Assembly (NCBI GenBank): GCA_037447655.1
Contig: JBBHKE010000697.1
Span: 123,907 to 187,906, forward strand
Direction: 5' to 3'
Source of the DNA: Zygnema cylindricum
Lineage: Eukaryota; Streptophyta; Zygnematophyceae; Zygnematales; Zygnemataceae
Length of the DNA stretch: 64,000 nt
Of the stretch, positions 11,236 through 23,000 are shown piece by piece. Within the stretch, counting starts at the first letter, position 1. Each line of letters begins with the position of its first letter. The notes beneath the pieces are model-generated. The model was given only the letters and a program-made list of their open reading frames with translations, had not been told where the DNA came from and did not search any database. The translations under genes were made by a program, and so were the position numbers.

Positions 11236-13292
11236 AAGTGTCTCTCTCCACAAGCCTCTCGATTTTTCTTTCACACTCTCTCGCTCTCTCTCGCTCTCTT
11301 TCTCTTTCTCTCTCTCTCTTTTGTTCTCTCTCTCCCTTGTTTGCTCTCTCGTCCTCTTCCTCCTCTCTCTCCTCTTGCTCCTCTCTCCTCTCTCCTCTCT
11401 CTACTCTCTCCCCTCCTCCCGCTGCTCCTCTCTCCTCTCTCCTCTCTCCACTCCTCCCTTTACTCCTCCCTCTCCTCCCTCTCCTCACTCTCCTCTCTCC
11501 CCTCTCTCCTCTTTCTCCTCTATCTCTCCTTCCTCTCTCTCTTTCTCTCCCCCCCTCTTGCTCTGTCTCTCCCTCTCTCCTCTCCCTCCCTCCCTCTCCC
11601 TCTGTCTCTATCTCGGTTAATGGTAGTCAGTGTTGACGACTCGTCCAACAACTTTTTGAGATACATGGGAGTTAGAAATTGCAACACTCATTTCCTCTTT
11701 CTCTCTCTCTCCCTCTCCCTCTCCTCCCTCCCGCTCTCCTCTCTTCCCCTCCCTCCCTCCCTCCCTCCCTCCTCCCTCTCCCCCCCCCTTCTCTCCCTCC
11801 CTTCCACCTCCCTTCCTCCCTCCCTCCCTCCCTCCCTCTCCCTCTCTCCCTCTCTCTCTCTCTATCTACATATGTTTAAAATTATTAAAATAATAAAATA
11901 AAAATAAATTAATAATTTTAAAATTATAAATATATGTATATATGTAAATATATATACAAACTGTTAAAAAAAGAAAAAAACCTTCTAACGATTGAGATGA
12001 ACAAGGAATTAAAGTTTTTTTTTTTTTTATTTAATTTTTTGCAGGGAATTTACGAAGACGACAACTGTTATGAAAGCGGTTTAAACCACAACGTTTTATT
12101 GGTTGGATACAGTTTAATCGGAACTCCCTATTGGATACTTCGAAACTCGTGGGGAGAAGATTGGGGAGAGAGAGGATATATGAGAATGAAGATTAAGGGA
12201 GGTTACGGTATTTGTGGTATAAATACAATTCCCGGTTATATTCCAATTATCGACTTACCTTCTGGTGAGATTTTCCGTAAAAAATATTAAGGAAGTGGGG
12301 GGAGAGGGAGAAGAAGATATAAAGAAATAGATGTTTTTTTTTTTTGCTCTTTTTTTTTGTTTTCTCGAAAGGAAAATTTGGAAAGTACACCGCGAATCGT
12401 TATTAGCGTTATGAACTCTATATCGGCACCCCAAAATTTTGACATTAATACCTTAAATAGAATAAACTACACTATTTAAGGACGTGGACCATAATCGGCC
12501 ACGTCTCCTGGCACTAAATTAGAATGAATGACGCTAATTTTTTCTTTACACTAATAATTTCTCAACGCTAATAACGATTCGCGGTGTAGCCTTTGAAATA
12601 TTTTGACGTTTTTTGGTTTCATTTTCTATTAGCAATATATATAGATCGGATAGGCCGATATCGGCGACCATCTCTCCCTCCCTCTCTCCATAGAAAAACC
12701 CTAAAATCTCCCGAAAGAAAGCCTAAAATCAAAAACCACATTAAATCCCCTAAAAAATCCCTAGAATCCCCATTTTTTCCCCCTCAGGTTCCTGCAAATC
12801 CCGGGCCGATATTGGCGAACACGAGATCGGGTCTATGAATCCCTGCGGCTCTGGCACCTGTAAGGCCACCACTACAGGACAAACGACTTGTACTTGTTTG
12901 GCGCCCGACTTCGTCAAAGTCAATATTAGCAACAACGCGGAGACTTGCATACCGGGTAAACCTCCGTTTTAAATCCGTTTTTATCCGTTTTAATCCGTTT
13001 TTTTTCGTTTTTTTTCGTTTTTTTTCTTTTGTTTTCTGGTTTTTTGTTTTGTTAACCTGTCTTGTTTAAATTTAATATTTGTATATATATATATATATTT
13101 ATATATATATTTATTTATTTATTTATATATATATATTAATTATAATGATGCGTGTCGAATCGGAATCAGTGATTTCTTGATTTTCTTTTATCGAGGAAGG
13201 TCTTGAATGTTTTTGCACTTTTTTTGAATAAGTCACCGATATAAAGTCTATGATTTTTTTTTTTTACGATCTTTTCTAACTCTATAAATTGC

Positions 13293-13340
<48 letters not shown>

Positions 13341-14928
13341 TGGTCCAAGTATCACTACTTACCTACTTACTCAATTCTTACATTTTTTTTACTCAATTTT
13401 GTTTCTCTTTTTTTTTTTTTTTCTAACTTTAAGCCATTCAAAAGTACGAGGCCTACGAAATAAAAATATATTGTTTTTTACAGCGAATCTGTGTACTTTC
13501 TATTTTAATAATCTTTTGCGAAAAATAATCTCAAGGAAAAGGTAGAAACTCATCAAAATAAAAAATAATAAAAAATGCTAAGCCCAATGTTAAAATTTTA
13601 TTTTTTTCACAGTGAATCTGTGTACTTTCTTTTCGAATAATCCTTGCATTGTCGGAATTAGGACGCTTTTTAACGCCCTAAAAGCCCACGAAAACCCCAA
13701 AAAAACCCAGAAACACCCTCAAAAAACCCAACAAATCCCGAGAAAGCCCCAAAAATAACCTCAAGAAGTAGGTAGTAAACGCGTAAAAAAAAAAACATAA
13801 TAAAATTACTGAACACAATATTAAAATTTTATTTTTTTTACAGCGAATCCGTGTACATTTTACTCGAGTAATCCTTGCGGTGTGGGAACTTGCGTGAATT
13901 CGACTTTAGGATATTATACCTGTTTGTGCCCCTTGGGATATGTTCCTAATACCCCGGATACCTCCGACGACGGGACGATTAGTTGTGTCGCCGGTGAGTT
14001 TTTTATTTCATTTTATTTATTTATTTACTTATTTTGGGTTTTTTTCGGTTTTTTTTGGTTTTTTTTGTGTTGTTTTTGAGTTTTTTTTTAGTTTTTCTGT
14101 TTTAGGGATATTTTTAGGTGTTTCTTTGAGGTTTTTTTGAGGTTTTGCTTTAGTTTTTTTTTTATATTTTTTTTGGGTTCATCTTTTCTCAATTTTTCTC
14201 CCCGTTTGTGCTCATTGGGATTCGTTCTCGGAAACGTAGAAAAATAAGGAGATTTTATTGATTTATTTATTGATTTATTGATTCATTTATTTATTTATTT
14301 ACTTATTTATTTACTTATTTTTCATTTTATTCTTTTTGTTACTGCCCCGATGACTCTCTGACGGAACCATAAAAAGTGATTCCGGACAAGCAAAAAAAAA
14401 TTACTAGTCCCTTTTTTTTGTTTATTTTATAGCTCATATTATCTATAATTATATAAAATGATAATTATGTTATTATTTTTAAACGGGGCTCACAATCTTG
14501 ACTAAATCTAACCTGATTGTATTGTAAACCAAAGCCCTTACAAAACAAAAAAAAAAAACAAAAAATACAAGAAATACAAAAAATGTAAAAAATACAAAAA
14601 CCTCAAAAAATGCGTTCATATAGTTGTTTTTAACATTCTCTGAACTCTTTTTCTATAGGTACAACATTCAATTTGTAACTTGTTATTTGTAATTCAATTC
14701 AAGAAAAATGGCTTCTTAAAAGTTTTCGACGTCTATTATTTGAATGATTACAACATTTTCCTCTTTTTTTGCGTCTACCGTGAGGTCCATCCCTTCGGTG
14801 TGAAAAACAAAATAAATTATTATTGGGCCTATTATTTCACACATTAATACTATGAAAATAATAGAGGTCTTGCTAAGTTGATTAAGTTTGATAACAGTGT
14901 TTCACAAATGTCCAAAAATTTATATATA

Positions 14929-14979
<51 letters not shown>

Positions 14980-16716
14980 GTATATATATATGTAAATTTA
15001 CATACATAATATATTATATATTTATATTTATATTATATATTATAGATTATATAATTTATATATATATATATTATATTATATTATATATTATATATATATT
15101 ATATATATATATATATATAATACATATATATATATAATATGTATTGCACGTACTACCCACAACCCAACAATTTAGCAAACATGGATGCAACCAACATGGG
15201 ACATAGAATACATATTCTTATCACAAAGTTTTTTTCTTATTCCCAATCGTCATACATTGCTCCTTTTCAAAAAAACCCAACGGTAGAAAATAAGTAAAAA
15301 TGGCAATCACGTTGACTGCTCGAGAAGCAACAACTTGAAAACAAAGAGACGAACATTTTCTTTCTTAAACGAAAGAGAAGAGAAGCAACCAGTCACAAAC
15401 AAAGAGATGGAAGGGCTCTTTCTTTTACGAAAGATGCAAAGCTCACGTCACGACAGCAGCGGGCGGCAAGGACGGAGTCACGTTAATTGCTCGCGATTAG
15501 GGTTTTTAGGACACTCACATTGATTGGTGACACCGCAACCAGTCACAAATGTTGAAAAGTCACGGGGAGACAGACGGCAATGTCGCGCTTAATATTATAA
15601 TATATATGCATGTACATATACCCTCTCTCTCCCCCTCTCTCCCTCTCCCTCTCTCTACCTCTCTCCTCTCTCACCCTCTCTTTCTCCCTCTCCTCTCACT
15701 CCCTCTCTCGCTCTCGCTCTTTCTCTCCTCTCTCCCTCTCTCCCCTCTCACACTCGCCCTCTCTCCCTCCTCTACCTCTCTCTCTCTTCTCTCTCTCTTT
15801 TATAAAAAAAAGTAGACTATGTATTTACACGTCACTTAATTGTTTGATGGTTTAGAAATATAACCTTTTTTTTTTACGGAAGACCAAAAGCACAGATTTG
15901 CTTTATTGCTAGGGGGCTATACATGCTTCTTTTTTCGGAAAAGCTTCTTTGACGCGAGTTCAAATCCCATAAATGTCGGTCGCGAAAAGTTTAAACTTTG
16001 AGAAATCGAAATCAATTTTGGACAAATCGAAATCAATTTTTTGACAAATCGGAATCAATTTTTGACAAATCGGAATCATTTTTTGACAAATCAGAATCAA
16101 TTTTTGACAAATTGAACTCAATTATTGACAAATCAAACTCATTTATTGACAAATCGAAATCAATTCTTGATGATTCACAATCAGTTTTTGACAAATCAAA
16201 ATCAATTTTTGACTAATTGGAATCAGTTTTTGACTAATCGGACTCAATTTTTGACAAATCGCAATCAGTTTTTGACAAATGGCAATCAATTTCTGACAAA
16301 TCGGAATCAATTTCTGACAAATCAAAATCCTTTTATAACAACTCGAAATCGATTTTTGGCAAATCAAAATCGATTTTTGGCAAATCGAAATCCATTTTTG
16401 ACAATTCGAAATCATTTTTTGACAAACTGTAATCAATTGTTGAACCTAGTTGAGCCCGAGGAAGTATAACAATGTCGCAGTTTAAATGCATATTTTAATT
16501 TTTTTTTTTTTTTATTTATTTTGATATATTGACCTCGTCGTACAAATTAAACAAGTTTGCAACAAAAGTATAATCCGTTTATTAAATAAGAACTACGCAA
16601 TAAAGTACTAGAAGACTTGTTTGCACTTTGTTTTATGCTTTCCGTACAATTTTTAAGAGTGCGAAGAACTGATTTGCATAACTGCATGCATGGAACTGGG
16701 CGTGAATTTATTCAGT

Positions 16717-16750
<34 letters not shown>

Positions 16751-17056
16751 CCCCTTTCTCTCTCTTCCCTCATCTCTTTCTCCCACCCATCTCTCTCTCC
16801 CCCTTCCTCGGTCATTAACTCCTTTCCCTCTTTTTCTTTGTCACTTCTCTCTTTGTCTTTTCTCCCTTTCTCTCTCCATCCCCTCTCTCTCTCCACCCTT
16901 TCTCGGTTTATTGCTTTTCTCACTCTTTCTTTTTCTCTTCTCCAACTATTCCTGTCTCCCTCCCTCCCTTTGTCCCTCCCTCCCTTCCTCCCACTTTCTC
17001 CTCCTTCCTTTCTCTCTCTCTCTTTCTCTCTCTCTTTTTCTTTATATATATTTATC

Positions 17057-17097
<41 letters not shown>

Positions 17098-20000
17098 CAT
17101 TATTAAATTCCATGATCTGAACTTTCCTCTGGTCTCAACTTCTCTATCTCCTGCGATCTGCTCTTGAATGTTTACGGCCTCACTCGCAGTTTCTCAACCA
17201 AAACAAGGTCTCTCTCTCTCTCTTCCTCTCTCTCTCTCTCTCTTCTTTCTTCCACTCTCTCTTTATTTCCTCTCTCTCTTTTATGCTCTCTTTTCCTTCT
17301 TGTTTTGCTCTCTCTCTCTCTCTCTCTCCAATTTCTCTCTCTTTCTGTGTCTCTCTCTGACACTCTTTTTTCCTTTTTTTCATCCTCTCATTCTTCTTTC
17401 TCTCTCGCTCTCTCTGTCTCTCTTCCTTTTTAATGCTCTCCTTTCTGTTTTTCCTTCCACCCCCCTCCCTCTCTCTACCTCTCTCTCTCTCATTCTCTCT
17501 CTTTTTCCGTTTTTTGTTCTCTCATTCCTTCTTATCTCTCTCTCTCTGGTTCTCTCCTTCCATCTCTACCTCTCCCTCTCTCCCTCGCTTAATTTAGTCT
17601 GTTCTTCCTTCCCTCTCCCTCCTATTGCTCCCGCTCTGTCATCCCTTCCTCCCTCCCTTTCTTGTCCTGCCACTTCCTTGAGAGAGTGAGGGAGAGAGGG
17701 GCGAAGTGAGAGAAAGGAGGGAAAGAGTAGTTTTGGTAGTGGAAGGAAGTGGAGGGAAGTGGAGGGAGAGGTGGAAGAAGAGGGAGTGAAGGGAGGGGGG
17801 AGGACATGAGGGGAGGGCAGGGGAGGGGAGGTAGTGTGGTGAGCGGTAGAGAAACGGAGATGTAGGGGGAGAGGGAGTTGGAGTGGAGGGGAGAGGAGGG
17901 AGACTCTCTAGTTACGAAAATCCACAAGTCACATCGACGGATAAATTTGTTTTGTTTTTTATATTTTTGGTTCCAATCCTAAAAACCACTTTAACTTAAA
18001 AACATAGATACTTAAATAAAATATGTTTGTTTTTTTTAGGGAATCAATTGTTCCGCTAATTTACCGGCGGGAAAAGATGTTAATGTGACAAACAACAAAA
18101 ATTGTTCTCTTGTTTACGCCGTCCAAAAGGTGAAATTCCATTTTTGTACTTTTTGATCCTTTTTATATTATTTTCTGCGATGTATTTGAGCTTATTCATG
18201 TTAGTATTATTATTTCATTTTTTTACGACTTTTTATGGTGTCGCGTTTCGAAAGGTAACTCTACATGGCCCAAATAATGATCTTTATTTTACTTAAAATG
18301 TAAGAAATACTTCTTAAAAAATGATACTGAGAAAGTATATTAATAAATATATCAGATTACTAAATTGCCCATCGTTACTAGAATTGATAACTCTAATTCA
18401 AGTTCATGTTTTTTCAACCCAAAAAATCACAAATTAGTGTTAATAACACTATTTACTTACCTAGTCCATAAACGAGCGACAAGGTAAAGCATAATTTAGT
18501 GTAGTTAATACTAACTCTCTTTAACTTTAGTATTTTACTAACTCTAATACATAATTTACATTTTCTAATGCATAATTTACTCTTAGTTAATATCAACTTG
18601 CTTAAACGTGAACAATTTACCAGCTCTAATACATCATTTGGTGGTGTAGTTAATTATGATAGAGCGTTAACACAGTAAATTCACTAACTCCAACACTATT
18701 AAATGAGTAACAAACTCCAAGGCTCAATTTTTAATTATATTAAAGTGTTAACCTAATAAAATATCAACTCTAACATTAACAAAATATTATTTAACACCAA
18801 GGCTTAATTTTTAATTCTAATGAATTGTTAACGCTAGTAATTCACTAACTCTAGTCTCAAGCTCGTGCGGTTTTTTGTTTGTTTGTTCGTTTGCTAGAAT
18901 GTTTAATTATTTATTTATTTATTTTTCACAGGGGGACACCTGTGCCAAAATAATCGCACTATTTAAACTTACCACCAATTTGTCGGGAATCGGTTCCCCA
19001 AACCCTAATCTCAACTGCACTACCTCCCCTCTCCCTCAGTACAAACAAGTGAGACCTAAAACCTTCAAAAACCTTAAAAAGAACCTCAAAAAAATCTTAA
19101 AAGTCTTAAAAATAAAAAAAACGCAAAAAGTCATTTGTTAAACTAAATCGGAAAGCCTATAATAATCTTGAAAAAACCTTAAAAAACCATAAAAAAAAAT
19201 ACTAGTAAGGACCCTTAAACCCTTCAAAAACCTTAGTAAAACCCTCAAAAGCTTATTAATCCCAACTACAGGCTTCCCTTCTCCTCGATACTTGCAACTC
19301 ACAACACCTTAAAAACCCTAAACCCTAAAAAAACTTGAAGCCTATAAACCCGTGAAACGCTATGGAAAGAGGGAGTTAGAGGAGAGGGAGGAGGAGAAAG
19401 GGAAGAGAGAGAGAGGAATAGACGAAAAGGGAGAGACAGGGAGAGAAAGGAGGAGAGAGGGGAAGAGCGAGCGGAAATGAAAGAGAGTGAGAGAGAGAAA
19501 AAAAGAGGGGCAAGAGAGGAAAAAAAGAAAAAGAAGGAAAGGAAAAGAAGGAGAGGAAGAGGGAGGGGAGAGAGGAAAAGAAAGGGAGAGAGAGAAATAA
19601 GAGAGAGAGGGGGAGTGACTAATGGATCAATAAACAAAGATAAATAATGCACAACAAGTAGCAGCAAAAGTAAAACACAAACAAAAAAGAGCACTTCATG
19701 CAAGCCTACATATTTCACGGAGAAATTTCTTACATAATAATTTTCCGGCTCTCTCTAGACCTCTATAAAACACTCCAAACACCACATACCAAAAACTTAC
19801 ATTTTGCACACGAAATGTGCGCGCCAATCGCACAACGTCAACAAACGAAACACAAAAGTACTACAAGTACAAATCACACTATATTGACCGACTTTTGACC
19901 GAATCATGTCAAGACCACAAACTGATACATAACCACTATGGAAAGCCAAACAAAACCAAACTAAACGGCCATCTCATGAAAACTGTAAGTCGCGCGTTTT

Positions 20001-23000
20001 GCCGATTCCATAATTGAACTTAATAATCCCTCTCTCAATGTATCCCCCGATATATCGGTCGGAGACCAACAAATTCCATATCGGCAATAACCAGTGTTGT
20101 TCAAGTCGTGCGATTTTTTCAATTTTTTCGATTGAAACGTATAATTCGTGACTGTTGAAAAAATCACAAAAAAACGCGCTGTACTTTCTGTCCGGTAAAC
20201 TGAACGGACAATTTACGGGAAAAGTACAGTATTTCCCGTAAAATGCACGTTTTTTTACGGAAATGTACGAAATTCGAGGAAAATATATTTCGCAATTATT
20301 GGTATTGAACTGAACAGAAATATGACGGAACCTGTACGTCATTTCATCGAAAATGTACGAACATTTTTGAAAAGAGACGTTGAAATGTCACATTATTTCC
20401 GTGCGGTAAGTTTGAAAACTGTACGAGCGTTTTCTTCATTTTTTTTTGAAAAGAAGCCGCCATGGAATGTCTGAGAGACAGAGAGAGAGACAGAGAGAGA
20501 AGGCAGAGAGAAGGCGGCCATGGCTGTCTATCAGATAGTATCAGACAGATGGACTTTGACAAAAATTTGAGATTGTCGACTTTTGAACTTGGGTCTACGA
20601 CATTCTGATGTAACCTGTCATCGCATTCTCCGCTACCAGTTGATGAAGGGATTCCGGTACGCAAGTAGAGTGTGATACGTATTTATGTATTCATAATTGT
20701 TTAGAGCTCATTTAACGGAAAACTTACGAACTGCGCTATATGTATTTTTTTTTTTGTTTTATATATGTACAATTCATTAACGATTTTTAACGATTTGTTC
20801 AAAACGTTCAATGCGTTCGTTACGTGTAATTCGCCGCGATTGAATCGTTCGCACTAAACGCTTCGAACAACTATGGCGATAACTTTAAAAATATAGTATG
20901 CATACAATAGTACTTTATAACATACTGTATTATAATATTGACTTTAAATAGCGTGGCATGCCACCTATAAGAATCTGTTCCGTATCTGTTAAATTACATT
21001 GTAAATTTGTAGAATCAAACTTTTACGAAAACCAGACGAACAAATTTGTCAGCCTGCCACCATTTACTGCCACCATCTTCTGAAAAAAATAAAATAACTG
21101 TCAAAAGGACATTCTGGAAGGGTATGGGAGCGTGGAACCCAAGTAAAACCCCCGTGAATTAGAAATAATCAAGGAAATATCGCGATTTCTTACCGAAATA
21201 GGGGGGAAGGGGGTCCGCGGCGCGTCCGAGGAATAACACCTACAGTTGAGTGTATTGGCCGTACATTTATCCATACAGTTACCGCGGATAGTTATCGATA
21301 TCGGTGTTATCGCCAATACCGATGTCGATATATCGTACCAATATATCGATTATGGGCAACCCGAAAAAAGGCCTATATCGGTTATCGGCAAACCCTAACC
21401 GATACGCAACACTAAAAATTAGTTAACACCTATTTTGCAATATTGTATCGACGACAATTTTATATCTCCGCTATAAAAACATTAAACTAATGCCAAAAAT
21501 ATTGTGTACGTAACCTAAATGTGTAACCTTAAAATGAAAGCGTAAATATGTCTTCAACTCCTCAATTTTCGCGAATCTGTCCGAAATCATTAAAATGTCC
21601 TCTATATACACAAGAGATATGATTCGATCTTCTCCTTCGCCTTTTGCACAAACGTTAGAATTCGAAAATCGTACGTGCAAATCCAAATTCCGTCAAAACT
21701 TTATATAATCGTAAGTACCGCGTTCGTGGCAGCCGTTTAAGTCCGTACAAGGACTTTTGCAGGCTCCATACTTTTCCTTCCTTTGAAATCGCCTTTTCCG
21801 GCACCTTCATAAAAACTTCTTTCTCTAAATCTCCATTTAAAAATGCAGTTTCCACGTCCATCTGGTGCATGTGTTTGGTGCCGACAATAATCATCCTTAA
21901 TGAATCGAATTTGACTACCGGTGCGTATGTTTCCGTGTAGTCAATTCCTTCCCTTTGTTGAAATCACGTGCACGGTAACCGAGCCTTATACTTCACAATT
22001 TCTCTCGATGCACCAGTTTTTGTCTTAAATACTCACTTAGCGTCAATAACCTTTCTCTCTTTCGATAGGCTTACCTCGTTAAATGTACAATCATTGATTA
22101 TTGTTCGAAGCTCCTTCTCCTTTAGTGGTCCTTCCCCTTCCCTTTTTGAGATTGGACAGAAATCGTTGCACGACGCCCCCAAATTTGAATTTGGAGGGCT
22201 GGTTTGCGGCCATACCATGTATGGTGTTTTTCTCGTAAAATCGAAGTGAGCCGCCGATTTCAAATATAATTGGCGGGTTAGAATAACATCACCTCAAAGA
22301 TTGATAATTCGATTGGATCCGTGGATCATAAAGGGCACCATTTCTTAGTGTGATTTTTCCTCTCGGCGATGCCATTGGATTCCGGTGAATAGAATCCGGA
22401 TGTCGAATTCCCCATTTCTTACAATATGCATCAAAAATAATAAATTTGCCTCCATTATCCGATCAAATAGATTTCAATTTCCTTTCACATTGTCGCTCAG
22501 CCATTACATGCCATTCTTGAAATGGTTCAAAAGCATCGGGTTTATTTTTTAGCAACATTATCCATGTAAATCAAGAGAAATCATCGACGACCACCATAAT
22601 ATATTTATTTGCGCCGATCGTTTTCTGCTCGATGTTGCCAGATAAATTGATGTGTACCAATTCGCGTGATGGATCGGATCCTTCACCGGATAAGGCTTTC
22701 AAATTTGCCCCTTATTACACCCCTCACATCCATTAATTTTCTCACCCGTTGCCAAACACAATCCTCTTGCACTCCCATCTTTTATCATATGGCGAAAGTT
22801 GCCCTCGGATGTATGGCACATTCGATGGTGCCAATGGGTAAGATCACCTTTTAATTTTGAAATTTGACTTAAGAATGCTGTAGGGGATCAAAAAGTTGAG
22901 TGTGCATAGATTCTATAACTCTCTTTCTCCAATAATTACGCTGACCAATCGTACAATTTGAATCAAAAAATCTCGAAAGGCATGAACGTTGTTGCTCTCT

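Larger units (their letters stand above)
13994..18039. other. Intron J-K: 4-kb intron of simple repeats
   Basis: The contents are decayed copies of exon J's 3' half (14199-14241, 14345-14390), a (TA)n block at 14920-15140, CT tracts at 15620-15800 and 16715-17660, a 21-bp minisatellite at 16000-16440 and a purine-rich block at 17683-17910. A possible LysM exon lies at 17140-17207. Nothing else coding was recognised. Confidence 0.6.

Noticed and set aside
9574-11901. Long open frames on both strands (up to 775 residues) in the CT array
   Set aside because: Low-complexity LSLSAS / QRERER translations of the minisatellite; open because the unit rarely forms stops. They cover a clear intron of the protease gene.
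14920-15140. AT palindromes as a possible replication origin
   Set aside because: A plain (TA)n microsatellite inside an intron; nothing else supports an origin.
15945-15990. tRNA-like T-loop (gagttcaaatccc)
   Set aside because: The flanking bases do not form a T stem and no anticodon or D arm can be placed.
184-16440. Repeat arrays that might be a CRISPR locus
   Set aside because: No equal-length unique spacers; all arrays are ordinary minisatellites, and the genome is eukaryotic.
16125-16469. NRNQFLT heptad protein
   Set aside because: A 21-bp minisatellite keeps the frame open by arithmetic; no domain and no splice or start context.
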